A stretch of DNA of 64,000 bases from Bacillota bacterium (GCA_023430975.1 JAEYYB010000057.1:62001-126000); one strand, 5' to 3'; counted from the first letter of the stretch, positions 17,987-27,251 are shown. Notes: generated by a model from the sequence alone, not told the origin. Numbers and translations are program-made.

Positions 17987-19087
17987 TTATTTTTTCAAGC
18001 TTTCCCTGTATAAATTATATGTTTCCATAACCATCTTATCAAGATTAAATTTTTCCCTAATAGTTTTTAATGCATTTTCCCTCAAAGTCTTTTGCAGTTT
18101 TTCATCGTTCATAATTCTTGTTATTGCCTGGGCAAGCCCCTTGGCATCATCATATTTTACAAGAATCCCGCAGTTTGTCTCACTGTTTATTATGTCTCCA
18201 TTACCTCCCATATCTGTTGCAATTATAGGCAATCCGCAGGCTAAAACCTCCAAGATGGCAAAGCTCAAGGCCTCATGGGCTGATGAATTTATATAGAGAT
18301 CACTTCCATAAATAAGGTTTTTAATATCTTTTCTAAATCCTGTAAATATAATATCCTTTTCCAGTCCTAAATTCAATGCCTGCTTTTTTCTTTCTTCAAA
18401 AAAAGGCCCATCATTTGCAAGGACTAAAACAAACTTTTTATTGGTTAATTTTTTAAGCTCAGCAATGGAATTAATGAGGAATTCATGGCCTTTATCATAG
18501 GCAAACCTTGATGCACAGAGCATTACAAAGGTATCATCATCAATTTTAAGTTCCTGCCTCATTGTAGACTCTACAGGTCCTCCCCATTCTTTAGGGTCTA
18601 CACCGTTAAATATAACCTTTATTTTCTTGCCATTAACGCCGTTACTTATCATCATTTCTTTACCTTTGTTACATACGGCCGCAATATTTGCTTCAAGGGG
18701 AGTTAACACCCTGTTAAAAAACCTTAATAGTGCATTGTTCTCAAGTATGAAGTGGTTTGTGTACATAACCTTGGTCTTAGGATTGAACAACCGGGACCAC
18801 ATGGCTATATAATTTTCCCTTAGATACTGGGTATGAATGAGGTCAATTTTAAGTTTCCTGCACACCTTGCTTAAATTGTATGCTGCTCTTAAATCAAAAG
18901 GATTTTTCATGGAAATCCTATGGGACGTAACCCCAAGCTCTGAGAGTTTTTCAACCAAAAGTCCTTCCTCATTATATCCAAGATAGGCTTCTACTTCTTT
19001 ACCATTAAGCCTCTCAACAAGGGATTGGACATACCTTTCTGTACCAGCTTTTCCGGCATGGTTTATCAAGTATAAAACCTTAATCAT
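17987..19087 (-). CDS. Glycosyltransferase family 4
   Basis: 366 residues, GT-B fold. N-terminal HAGKAGTERYVQSLVERL is the acceptor-side Gly-rich loop; the C-terminal half has ASRFAYDKGHEFLINSIAEL, GFRKDIKNLIYGSDLYI, and SSAHEALSFAILEVLACGLP with the EX7E-type motif. It transfers a sugar from an NDP donor to a lipid-linked or polymer acceptor on the cytoplasmic side; donor and acceptor cannot be read from sequence. Its ATG overlaps the stop of the upstream acyltransferase (ATGA), indicating translational coupling. Confidence 0.92.
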   Translation of the reverse strand: MIKVLYLINHAGKAGTERYVQSLVERLNGKEVEAYLGYNEEGLLVEKLSELGVTSHRISMKNPFDLRAAYNLSKVCRKLKIDLIHTQYLRENYIAMWSRLFNPKTKVMYTNHFILENNALLRFFNRVLTPLEANIAAVCNKGKEMMISNGVNGKKIKVIFNGVDPKEWGGPVESTMRQELKIDDDTFVMLCASRFAYDKGHEFLINSIAELKKLTNKKFVLVLANDGPFFEERKKQALNLGLEKDIIFTGFRKDIKNLIYGSDLYINSSAHEALSFAILEVLACGLPIIATDMGGNGDIINSETNCGILVKYDDAKGLAQAITRIMNDEKLQKTLRENALKTIREKFNLDKMVMETYNLYRESLKK

Positions 19088-19647
19088 TTTTTATCACCTG
19101 TATTTTCATTTTGAATTTGATTACCACTTCTAAATTTGATTATCCTTGCTGGGTTACCGCCAACAACTGCATACTCGGGCACATCCTTTGTCACCACGGC
19201 ACCCGCACCCAAAATAGCCCCTTTGTGTACGGTAATTCCCGGCAGTATTATAACCCTGGCTGCTATCCAAACATCATCCTCTATTACAACTGGCTTTTTC
19301 GGTGCTGTTTGAAGGTTCATGGGTATATCAATACGGTTGTTTTCATGGTTCTGGGTAAATATCATAACATCAGGCCCCATCATTACATCATTGCCTATTT
19401 TTAATGGTCCTGCAATCCTGCAGTTTAATCCTATTCCTGTACGATCTCCAACTTCAATATCCCTGCCTGAACCGAAAAATGCCCCATGCTCTACATTTAT
19501 ATTTTTCCCGGCCTTAAGAAAAATTCTTTTGCACAAAAACCTTCGGATTTTCTTTGTACCAAAGCCGTATGGCAAGTCAGATCCCGGCAAATGCCTTCCA
19601 ATAGCATAGTAAAGTATTAGACAAATATAATAGCTTATTTTTTTCAT
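19084..19647 (-). CDS. Hexapeptide-repeat acyltransferase (maa/nodL/cysE-like)
   Basis: 187 residues. Left-handed beta-helix repeats run from about residue 50 to the end (IEVGDRTGIGLNCRIAG, VIEDDVWIAARVIILPG, GAILGAGAVVTKDVPEYAVV), closing with the usual VGGNPARIIKFR. The expected reaction is transfer of an acetyl group from acetyl-CoA to a sugar. The N-terminus is basic and hydrophobic (YYICLILYYAIGRHLPGSD), typical of capsule-type members. It is coupled to the GT4 gene, so it probably decorates the same glycan. Confidence 0.9.
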   Translation of the reverse strand: MKKISYYICLILYYAIGRHLPGSDLPYGFGTKKIRRFLCKRIFLKAGKNINVEHGAFFGSGRDIEVGDRTGIGLNCRIAGPLKIGNDVMMGPDVMIFTQNHENNRIDIPMNLQTAPKKPVVIEDDVWIAARVIILPGITVHKGAILGAGAVVTKDVPEYAVVGGNPARIIKFRSGNQIQNENTGDKK

Positions 19648-19734
19648 CCACTACCTCCTAATGTAACATTTATTTACTGTAACAATAGATTTACATGACT
19701 TTTATTTTTCATAAATCAACATATCTTTCTCTAT

Positions 19735-19776
19735 TATAGGGACTTCCTTTTTATAGGGACTTCCTTTTTATAGGGA
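19735..19776. repeat. 17-bp tandem repeat at the murJ stop
   Basis: TATAGGGACTTCCTTTT occurs at 19735 and 19752, with a partial third unit from 19769. The repeat forms the last few codons and the stop of murJ. Confidence 0.75.
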
Positions 19777-21307
19777 GCTTTAACATTACCCTCCCCAGCA
19801 TATCCTTAGCCTCTTCAACCTTCATAAAATAAGTCATTAAAAAATAGCTTGCCGCTCCCAATAAAACCGGAATAAACAGCTTTATACTTCTATCAATCAA
19901 AAACAAGCCGAAAGAGACATTATCAAGGAGCGTGCTTAAACCCACAACCAGCAGGAACATTACAATACTTGCCCCCATAACCTTGATTATATTTATACCA
20001 AAACTCTTTAATTCCAAATCTCCGATCTTTCTTCTTACAAGGAAAACAAGTATCAGTGAGCCGGACAGCGATGATATGGAATAGGCCAAAGGTATTCCGA
20101 ATACACCTATAAAACGTGCTAAAATGAGGCTTAGCGAAATATTTATTATCATCATTATAACACCGTTTATAGCAGGCCTTTTAGTATCCTTCAATGCGTA
20201 AAACGCCCTGTCCAAAACCTCTTTTACCCCAAATCCCACAATTCCTATACAATAAAGTGCCATAAGGACTGCGGCAAAATTGACATCATCCTGGTTTATT
20301 TTCCCCCATTTTATTAATAGTTCAATAAGTTGGTATCTAACAGCTATAAAGCCTGCAGTACAGGGGATAAGTATAAAGGTTACGGAACTTAAAATCTTTA
20401 CAAGGCTTGATTTAAACTCTGTCATATCATTTTTGGCAGCATACATGGAAAGCCTTGGGAATATTACGGCAGTAACAGAATATACAAATGCAAGAACAGC
20501 ATATAGTACTAAATTCTGTACCCAGTTCATCATAAAAACGGTATTGGCTTCAAACCTGCTACAAAAAATGTTATTGAAAAGCATATTCACTGAATATGCG
20601 GATGTACCTATGAGCACTGGCGGGACTAGCTTTGCAGCTGTTATTAAATCCTGATCTTTTATGATAAGGGATGGTGAATATCTGTATTCTGTTTTAAAAA
20701 TGGGTGGAATCAGGATAAGTGCCTGTGTTGTTAATCCAATAAATGTAGCTACGATGAGCCCCTTTACTCCAAAACGGTGGCTTAATAACAGCGAATATAT
20801 TATTACAATAAGGCTGCTTGGTATGCTCACTAACGCAGGCATATTAAACTTTCCAAAAGACTGCAAAATCCCCTGGAAGACATAGTTAAGTCCATAAAAT
20901 ATCATTATAGGGAACATTACCCTTAATGCAAATACCGTCAATTCATAGTTCTGAGTCCTGAACTTAGGTGTCAAATGGGTTATAAGCGGTGTTGCCAATA
21001 TACATAATGCAGAAAAAGCCAGTGTAAGCACTACAGTTAATGTAATTATCTTGTCTGCAAACCTGTATGCTCTTTCTTTTTCACCGGTTGTGATATGGCC
21101 TGAAAATATTGGGATTACAACCGTTGCTAAAGCTGTACCCAGGCTGGTAAATATTATGAGCGGAACCTGCAGCGAATATGAATATATCTCCATTTCTATG
21201 GTTCTTCCAAACTTTGCTGCATAAAAGCTGCTGCTAATTAATGACAAAACTCTTGAAAACAGCATTAGTATAGTAACTATACCGATAGATTTTGCTACAC
21301 TTTTCAT
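19751..21307 (-). CDS. murJ: MurJ/MviN-type lipid II flippase
   Basis: 518 residues, about 14 membrane segments, MOP superfamily. The N-terminus SIGIVTILMLFSRVLSLISS and the loop FGRTIEMEIYSYSLQVPLII fit MurJ. Further on there are Pro/Gly-rich family loops (LDRAFYALKDTKRPAING). MurJ flips lipid II, or a similar undecaprenyl-linked precursor, across the membrane. In a polysaccharide cluster it may be a dedicated flippase for the local glycan rather than the housekeeping copy. The last codons lie in a 17-bp tandem repeat, so the C-terminus (PIKRKSL) may be a recent addition. AAAGG precedes the ATG at 21307. Confidence 0.88.
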   Translation of the reverse strand: MKSVAKSIGIVTILMLFSRVLSLISSSFYAAKFGRTIEMEIYSYSLQVPLIIFTSLGTALATVVIPIFSGHITTGEKERAYRFADKIITLTVVLTLAFSALCILATPLITHLTPKFRTQNYELTVFALRVMFPIMIFYGLNYVFQGILQSFGKFNMPALVSIPSSLIVIIYSLLLSHRFGVKGLIVATFIGLTTQALILIPPIFKTEYRYSPSLIIKDQDLITAAKLVPPVLIGTSAYSVNMLFNNIFCSRFEANTVFMMNWVQNLVLYAVLAFVYSVTAVIFPRLSMYAAKNDMTEFKSSLVKILSSVTFILIPCTAGFIAVRYQLIELLIKWGKINQDDVNFAAVLMALYCIGIVGFGVKEVLDRAFYALKDTKRPAINGVIMMIINISLSLILARFIGVFGIPLAYSISSLSGSLILVFLVRRKIGDLELKSFGINIIKVMGASIVMFLLVVGLSTLLDNVSFGLFLIDRSIKLFIPVLLGAASYFLMTYFMKVEEAKDMLGRVMLKLPIKRKSL

Positions 21308-21350
21308 TTTGAAACCTTTCGATGTAAATTCTATATATTAATCATGTTTG

Positions 21351-21449
21351 GTAATGACTAAAATATAACTTCCACTATAAATTTCGCTCATGTGTTGACT
21401 TAACTCGTCAACACTCGCGTAGAAATCGGAAGTAGCATTTTAGCCATTT
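21351..21449. repeat. Long imperfect hairpin upstream of murJ
   Basis: Outer arms AATGACTAAAAT and ATTTTAGCCATT, middle ACTTCC / GGAAGT, and a perfect inner stem GTGTTGAC / GTCAACAC around TTAACTC. It fills nearly all the space between the acyltransferase stop and murJ. A fragment AATAACTTCCGCTAT recurs at about 22106, in the next intergenic gap. Confidence 0.55.
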
Positions 21450-21450
21450 C

Positions 21451-22050
21451 TTATGGTATCCAGTAAATATTTTCCTTAATTACCTTAGCAGGATTTCCAC
21501 CTACCAGCGTCTTTGGTGCAACATCCTTTGTAACAACGCTTCCTGCTGCTATAACTGCACCATCCCCTATTGTTACGCCCTTTAATATCAATACATTACA
21601 ACCAATCCAAACATCATTGCCTATCTTAATGGGCTTTATTTCCTCAGTAGGACTGTTGAATTTATGGTAATCCCTGTCCATTATACAAACATCCCAGGAT
21701 ATATTGCACCCATTTCCGATTTCAACTTTGTTTCCTGAATGTATTTCTGTCCTGTCTCCTATTGATGTATTATTTCCTATTATTATCTCTGAAAAATTCT
21801 CATTTCCAAATGCACTTAACTTGACGCCTTTATAAAGCTGGACCTTCTTTCCTATCTTTATGGCAGCATTCTTTCTTATTATAGTTATACCGCTGCTTGC
21901 CCTAAGTAAAGGTCCGCACTCTGTCAGTTTTATTTTCAGAAAAAAGCCTCTTACCAGCTTAATAACCTCTTTAATTATTTCAGGGATGGTTCTGTTAAAT
22001 GCTTTTTTGTCAATCTTATAATCAGCTTGTCCATTTGTTGGTTCATTCAT
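21451..22050 (-). CDS. Hexapeptide-repeat acyltransferase
   Basis: 199 residues with a left-handed beta-helix of hexapeptide repeats from about residue 55 (AAIKIGKKVQLYKGVKL, IIIGNNTSIGDRTEI, GNDVWIGCNVLILKGVTI, GAVIAAGSVVTKDVAPKTLV), and the family C-terminus VGGNPAKVIKEN. It should use acetyl-CoA or another acyl-CoA to modify a sugar. It heads the polysaccharide cluster on the minus strand. AAGGGG precedes its ATG. Distinct from the other acyltransferase of the cluster, so two different sites may be modified. Confidence 0.9.
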   Translation of the reverse strand: MNEPTNGQADYKIDKKAFNRTIPEIIKEVIKLVRGFFLKIKLTECGPLLRASSGITIIRKNAAIKIGKKVQLYKGVKLSAFGNENFSEIIIGNNTSIGDRTEIHSGNKVEIGNGCNISWDVCIMDRDYHKFNSPTEEIKPIKIGNDVWIGCNVLILKGVTIGDGAVIAAGSVVTKDVAPKTLVGGNPAKVIKENIYWIP

Positions 22051-22296
22051 TTGCTACACCCCTTTTTACCTGTTTAGCAATGGCATTGCTAAGTGATGAT
22101 CAAAAAATAACTTCCGCTATCACTTACCTTTTTACGAAAATTAATTATACCACTAATAAATTTATAATACTATATTAAATTTAGTGTAACAAAAAGAGTT
22201 CTAATTGATTTCCATATGTGGTAGAATGAATATAACGTTTATAAAATGTTTATTTATAGTTTATAAAATATTAATATTTCAAACGGGGGTATGTAG

Positions 22297-23343
22297 ATGG
22301 CAGTAAGAGAACCGATTAATAGTATTACTGAGGCAGAAAAAATATCGATTGAGGAGTTCCGGAGTCTATTCATGCAGAACCTGAAAGGCTCATTCTTTAG
22401 AAATGATGCCATTAGGAAAAACTATTATCTGGAGGGTACCATATGCTCAGATGTTGAAAGGCATAAGTATGGTGCAAGCTTCAAACTTCAGAGTGACGAA
22501 GGAAGTGTCATGAATGTATTCATACCAAAAAAAGCGGGGGATCGTTCCGGGTTAGAGCCAGGGAACAAAATCAATCTATACGGTATGTTCAACATTTATG
22601 ATAACAACATTGAAAACCAGTTTAACTTTATTGAGTTTAAAGCATCAAGAGTTATTGAATCAGCTGTCAGTGAAAGTAAGAAGGAATCAATTCTGTCCTT
22701 ATTAAACGAGAAAGGTTTTTTGGACAAACCAAAAAAGAACTTGGTATTTGATAATGTAGATTTCTTTAAATTAATGATAATATCTTCAAAAAACAACACT
22801 GCATCAACTGAAATTGCAAATTACCTTAAAAGTGCCGGAATTTTTGAAGTATCCATGCATTATATCGATACATATAAGTCAGACGATATTGTTGAGCTTC
22901 TCCAGTCAATGGGCAAAAACCATTATTATGATGCGATTATGATAACAGGTGTTGACTCTTTGGAAAGAAAGCTTTTTGATGAATTAAATGTATTGGAAGC
23001 AATATCCCAGATGGAATCACCTGTGATAACGGCAATGGGACACAGCCTTGCCGATGAAGTGGCAGATTTGGTTGAAGACGGGCCCTTGACAGCTGCCAGA
23101 ATGCTCCTATATGCTTATAAGGAGAGCAAATTTAAGAATAATGATCAGGAAATAATCCCTAATGAACACAACAGCAATTTATTTATAACCCTGACCCAGG
23201 AAAAGGAAGATCTGGAACGCAAGCTCTCATCGATGTTTAAAGAAAATACAACTCTCATAAGCAAGGTCAGGAGTCAGCAAAGGCTTATGATTATTTTGTT
23301 TTTTATATGTATCATCGCTGTTATAATTTCTTTTATTAAATAG
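22297..23343 (+). CDS. Membrane-anchored exonuclease VII large subunit-like protein, predicted catalytically inactive
   Basis: 348 residues. Residues about 35-125 look like the OB-fold of XseA (YYLEGTICSDVERHKYGASF, GNKINLYGMFNIYDNN). Residues about 145-275 align with the XseA nuclease core: KLMIISSKNNTASTEIANYL, YDAIMITGVDSLERKLFDEL, and VITAMGHSLADEVADLVEDG. Against XseA, the RGGGS loop is TGVDS, the GHETD motif is GHSLA, and the Asp of the TSPTGAAIRDI strand is Glu; only the His remains. A coiled coil (about 295-320) and a C-terminal membrane helix (MIILFFICIIAVIISFIK) replace the usual XseA helical tail. It is probably not a nuclease. It is co-transcribed with a MocR regulator 9 bases downstream. 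GGGGGT is the ribosome site. Confidence 0.72.
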   Translation: MAVREPINSITEAEKISIEEFRSLFMQNLKGSFFRNDAIRKNYYLEGTICSDVERHKYGASFKLQSDEGSVMNVFIPKKAGDRSGLEPGNKINLYGMFNIYDNNIENQFNFIEFKASRVIESAVSESKKESILSLLNEKGFLDKPKKNLVFDNVDFFKLMIISSKNNTASTEIANYLKSAGIFEVSMHYIDTYKSDDIVELLQSMGKNHYYDAIMITGVDSLERKLFDELNVLEAISQMESPVITAMGHSLADEVADLVEDGPLTAARMLLYAYKESKFKNNDQEIIPNEHNSNLFITLTQEKEDLERKLSSMFKENTTLISKVRSQQRLMIILFFICIIAVIISFIK

Positions 23344-23352
23344 GCGGGTAAT

Positions 23353-24855
23353 ATGATTGAGATCATCGAATTGATAAAGTTTAATAAGGATAGCACACTG
23401 CCATTATATATTCAGCTTTTTGAAAAACTCAAAGCCTTAATCACAGATGGAACTCTTGTGTGTGATATCAGGCTTCCATCCATTAGACAGCTGTCTAAAG
23501 AGCTTGGTATTAACGGGGTAACAGTAGTTACAGCTATCAGGGAGCTTGAAAAGGACGGTTATGTTTACACAAAACCCGGCAGCGGCACCTTTGTATCCAA
23601 CAACTTTATGGTATCCAACAAAAGCATGCACTTGCAAAGCAGCCTTGTATTGGATGAAGTTTATACACAGGAATACGCATCATTGATTAACAACGGACAA
23701 GTAAGCCTTACCGAAAACAGTATTAACTTTGCCAGTGCTACGCCAACTCCGGATCTTTTTCCTGTTGATGATTTCAAGGTTGCTCTAAATGAAGTTCTTG
23801 AAAGAGATAAGGGTAATGCCTTTGGCTATCAGGACAGCCAGGGCTATTACCCTTTAAGAGAATCCATATGCAGAGTACTTGGAGAAGCAATGATATCATG
23901 TAATCCTGATGATATTCAAATAATTTCAGGTGCTCAGCAGGGTATTGATATAATATCAAAGGCCTTATTAAGACAAGGCGACTACATAATAACCGAAAGC
24001 CCAACTTATGCCGGGGCTATAGCCGTTTTTAAGTCCAGGGGAGCACAAATTGCTGATATAGAGCTTTGTGAGGATGGAATGAGCCTTAACGTATTGGAGT
24101 ATACCATTAAGAAATACAAGCCCAGGCTTCTTTATACAATACCATCCTTCCAGAACCCAACTGGCTATTCATGCTCAAATCATAAGCGAGAGCAGATTCT
24201 TAAGTTGGCCGATAAATATGATCTATATATCATAGAAGACGATTATGTAAGTGATCTGGACTTTGAAGGCAGAAAATACACCACTTTAAAATCCATGGAT
24301 AAAAACAGCAGAGTAATTTTTATCAAGAGTTACTCCAAAATATTCATGCCTGGATTACGCCTTGGGTTTATGATAGTACCTCCAGGTATTCTGGGAAATG
24401 TAATAGAAGCAAAGCATGCTACCGATATTTCCACATCCGGTCTTATACAAAGGGCTTTTGATTTATATATACGAAAAGGCTTCTGGGACAAGCATTCCCA
24501 ATTTATGTATGATGTATATAAGGAAAGATACATAAAAACAATCGATGCCCTTGATAATAATTTGCCGCAAAATGTAATCTACAAAAAGCCCGGAGGAGGC
24601 TTAAACCTTTGGCTTACCCTCCCTCCCGGCTTTCATGTAAATAAGCTTGCTTCTCTATGTGCGTTAAAAGATATCGTTTTTGCCCCGGGTAAAATATTTT
24701 ACAGCAGCAATTCTTCACAGAAATTGAATAACATAAGGCTAAGCTTTGCATCAGTTTATGTTGAACATATTGAACGTGGCGTTGGCATACTGTGTAAAAC
24801 CATAGAGCTTATGGATCAAAAGAACGAATCCTACAGAAATTTACCCATATTGTAA
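23353..24855 (+). CDS. MocR/PdxR family PLP-dependent transcriptional regulator
   Basis: 500 residues: a GntR-type winged helix at residues 10-80 (STLPLYIQLFEKLKALI, LPSIRQLSKELGINGVTV, VYTKPGSGTFV), then an aminotransferase fold class I domain from about 115 (GYQDSQGYYPLRESI, SGAQQGIDIISKALL, ESPTYAGAI, IPSFQNPTGYSCS, EDDYVSDLDF). The PLP lysine is in IKSYSKIFMPGLRLGFMI. Such proteins regulate PLP or amino-acid genes using the aminotransferase domain as effector sensor. No pdx genes are nearby; the adjacent exonuclease VII-like gene is the immediate operon partner, which is unexpected. Confidence 0.9.
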   Translation: MIEIIELIKFNKDSTLPLYIQLFEKLKALITDGTLVCDIRLPSIRQLSKELGINGVTVVTAIRELEKDGYVYTKPGSGTFVSNNFMVSNKSMHLQSSLVLDEVYTQEYASLINNGQVSLTENSINFASATPTPDLFPVDDFKVALNEVLERDKGNAFGYQDSQGYYPLRESICRVLGEAMISCNPDDIQIISGAQQGIDIISKALLRQGDYIITESPTYAGAIAVFKSRGAQIADIELCEDGMSLNVLEYTIKKYKPRLLYTIPSFQNPTGYSCSNHKREQILKLADKYDLYIIEDDYVSDLDFEGRKYTTLKSMDKNSRVIFIKSYSKIFMPGLRLGFMIVPPGILGNVIEAKHATDISTSGLIQRAFDLYIRKGFWDKHSQFMYDVYKERYIKTIDALDNNLPQNVIYKKPGGGLNLWLTLPPGFHVNKLASLCALKDIVFAPGKIFYSSNSSQKLNNIRLSFASVYVEHIERGVGILCKTIELMDQKNESYRNLPIL

Positions 24856-24897
24856 GGTATTAATGAAAAATTGTAAAATTGATGCGTAAGTCTTCCC

Positions 24898-25350
24898 CTA
24901 CTGTATATCAATTCTGTTGGATTTGCCTTTCCCCTCTTCCTTCGGAAGGCTTATAGACAATATACCGTTGTTGTACTTTGCAGTTACCATATCATTTTTT
25001 ACATTTGGAACGCAGAAGCTTCTTGAAAAGGATCCTACCCTTCTTTCACGCCTTAAGTAATTCTCAGATTTTTCCTCTGTTTCAGCCTTATGTTCTACCG
25101 ATATTGTCAATGTTTCATTCATAAGCTCAAGCTTAATGTCTTCCTTGTTTACTCCAGGAATTTCAGCATCAACTATATATTCTTTGTCGTTTTCACGTAT
25201 ATCAGCCTTTATAGGATTTCCTCCCATAAAACTTCCATTGAAGAATGGTTCCCTGAAAAACTCCTCGAATACACTATTAAGATCCCATATGTTATTACCT
25301 CTTGTTGTAATTTCATTTTGCTTTCTAAAATTTGGTGTTAATCCAAACAT
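24898..25350 (-). CDS. hsp20: Hsp20/alpha-crystallin small heat-shock protein
   Basis: 150 residues from the ATG at 25350, preceded by GGAGGTG; an upstream in-frame ATG at 25368 overlaps that ribosome site. The alpha-crystallin domain spans residues about 45-140 (IKADIRENDKEYIVDAEIPG, EDIKLELMNETLTISVEHK, FSRSFCVPNVKNDMVTAKYN, GILSISLPKEE). It is an ATP-independent holdase that keeps unfolding proteins soluble. Two CtsR operator boxes flank its promoter, so it is expected to be heat-induced through loss of CtsR repression. Confidence 0.95.
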   Translation of the reverse strand: MFGLTPNFRKQNEITTRGNNIWDLNSVFEEFFREPFFNGSFMGGNPIKADIRENDKEYIVDAEIPGVNKEDIKLELMNETLTISVEHKAETEEKSENYLRRERRVGSFSRSFCVPNVKNDMVTAKYNNGILSISLPKEEGKGKSNRIDIQ

Positions 25351-25395
25351 AAATCGCACCTCCATCATTTTTGTTTATTTTTAATTATTTTTGTT

Positions 25396-25412
25396 TTTGA
25401 CTTTCTTTGACC
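25396..25412 (-). promoter_or_regulatory. CtsR operator (proximal)
   Basis: GGTCAAAGAAAGTCAAA on the minus strand, the heptad direct repeat with a 3-base gap that defines CtsR sites. It lies just downstream of the predicted transcription start of hsp20. Confidence 0.85.
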
Positions 25413-25422
25413 TTATATATAT

Positions 25423-25452
25423 TTTATACCACATTATATGCTTTATGTTCAA
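25423..25452 (-). promoter_or_regulatory. hsp20 promoter
   Basis: Minus-strand TTGAAC (25452-25447), an 18-base spacer and TATAAA (25428-25423). It sits between the two CtsR operators. Confidence 0.6.
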
Positions 25453-25460
25453 AACTTGAT

Positions 25461-25477
25461 TTTGACTTTCTTTGACT
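25461..25477 (-). promoter_or_regulatory. CtsR operator (distal)
   Basis: AGTCAAAGAAAGTCAAA on the minus strand, a second CtsR-type direct repeat, about 9 bases upstream of the hsp20 -35 box. Confidence 0.8.
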
Positions 25478-25630
25478 ATACGTAAAGAAAAATCCAGATT
25501 ATCTTAAATTATCTCAACAAATCACGGCTTTTCAGCTAATATGTCATTAATTCATTTTGCACATCAATCTATTTGTTCATTATTTAATCATTGTTTTAGG
25601 TATCATTTTAGTTATTATTTGCTTTGTGAC

Positions 25631-27184
25631 TTATTTTCTTTTAGGCATCCCTTTGTAAAGCCTTTTCATTTCATCCTTTTTCAACACCCCTACTATTGTC
25701 ATCAAGATAAGGCCAATACAAACATTAGCAGCCACGGCAAAAATAGTGTTTAATGTGATACTCCGTATAAATATAGTGAAGAAGCTATATACATATTTGC
25801 TTATAAAAAGCATAATTATACAAACCATCCCCGGCTTTATAAGCCAATTACGGAAATCAATGGCCATACCTGTTGTATTTACAACTGTAGCAAGATTTAA
25901 AATACAAACTAAACCGGAGCTTATAATTATTCCAACAACATAGCCCTTTATTCCATAGGACGGTATTGCGAAATACACAAAACCTATTCTTATAATGCTG
26001 CCTATTATTGAATTTCTTAAGGATACTGCCTGTTTATCCATACCATTTAGAACGCCTAACAGGGTTTGCTGCAAATATGCGAAAATACAGGTAAACGCCA
26101 GTAGGAAAAGTAAATCCCCTACCTTTTCTCTTCTATAAACGATACCCCCTATCTCATGAGGAAAAGCAAGAAAAATTGAAGTAAATATAAATCCTAGAAT
26201 AAATGTAAACTGAATAGATTTTGATATCCTATAGTTAACAGATCTAAATTGTTTGGTGGATAACGCCTCAGATATTGCCGGAACCAAGGTTATGGCAAGG
26301 GATGAGGTTACAAGAGACGGAAAGAAAATAAGGGGCATTGCCATGCCTGTAAGCTTTCCATACTCCATCATGCTAGCAGAGTAGTTAAGCCCTCCCTCCA
26401 GCAGCCTTCTTGGAATAAGGATAAATTCAAAAGCAGCCATTATTGAAGTTACAAACCTATTCACAGATACAGGGAACGCAGTTCTAACAATTTCCTTAAT
26501 TATTTTCCTTTTTCTCATTATCCCTTTTCGTGATAAATTTTTGAGAGAGGTTTGCTTCCTAAACCTATAAATAAAGACCAGCAGTGAAAGGTTTGCTATC
26601 TCACCAAGTGCCATACCTAATGTCGCCATAGCACAGGCATACTCCAGACCTCTGCTTATAAATCGGGAAGCTAAAAGCATTACAACAGATATTTTTACTA
26701 TCTGCTCAAAAATCTGGGATACTGCAGTCGGTACCACCTGCTGGATGCCGTAATAATAACCCTTTAGAGCTGATGAAGCAGCTATAACAGGTATGCACGG
26801 CACCAATATCAGAAGTGACAGATGGGTTCTCGGATCTTTTAGGACCTCACGAGAAAAGAAATCCATAAAGAAAAATATGCCGCCAGAAATAAATAATCCT
26901 CCACCCACGGAAATTACAAGGGCACAATAAGTAATTCTTCTAAGGTTTATCAAATTGTTTCTGGCGAGTTCCTCTGCAACCATTTTGGATACAGCTATGG
27001 ATACACCTGATGTTAGAGTCAGAATTATCAGCGAATACACTGGAGATATCAGCTGAAATAGCCCCATCCCCTCAGAGCCGATTAAATTTGATAAATATAT
27101 CCGGTAAACAAACCCAAAGATTTTTACAATAAAACCGGCAAGCATCAATATGATTGCACCACTGATAAAAGATTTCTTTGACAT
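25631..27184 (-). CDS. Polysaccharide biosynthesis / SpoVB-like flippase
   Basis: 517 residues with about 14 membrane segments, MATE-like MOP superfamily. The N-terminus (KSFISGAIILMLAGFIVKIF, YLSNLIGSEGMGLFQLISP) matches the SpoVB/polysaccharide biosynthesis family. SpoVB-type proteins translocate lipid-linked cell-wall precursors, in Bacillus for spore cortex. Which member this is (SpoVB itself or a paralogue such as YtgP-like) cannot be settled by eye. GGAGC precedes the ATG at 27184. It follows the thioesterase gene on the same strand after about 65 bases. Confidence 0.85.
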   Translation of the reverse strand: MSKKSFISGAIILMLAGFIVKIFGFVYRIYLSNLIGSEGMGLFQLISPVYSLIILTLTSGVSIAVSKMVAEELARNNLINLRRITYCALVISVGGGLFISGGIFFFMDFFSREVLKDPRTHLSLLILVPCIPVIAASSALKGYYYGIQQVVPTAVSQIFEQIVKISVVMLLASRFISRGLEYACAMATLGMALGEIANLSLLVFIYRFRKQTSLKNLSRKGIMRKRKIIKEIVRTAFPVSVNRFVTSIMAAFEFILIPRRLLEGGLNYSASMMEYGKLTGMAMPLIFFPSLVTSSLAITLVPAISEALSTKQFRSVNYRISKSIQFTFILGFIFTSIFLAFPHEIGGIVYRREKVGDLLFLLAFTCIFAYLQQTLLGVLNGMDKQAVSLRNSIIGSIIRIGFVYFAIPSYGIKGYVVGIIISSGLVCILNLATVVNTTGMAIDFRNWLIKPGMVCIIMLFISKYVYSFFTIFIRSITLNTIFAVAANVCIGLILMTIVGVLKKDEMKRLYKGMPKRK

Positions 27185-27251
27185 TTAAAGCTCCGAATTT
27201 AATAATCATAAATATAGATATTAAAATTATTCGGAACTTATGCACAATAGA

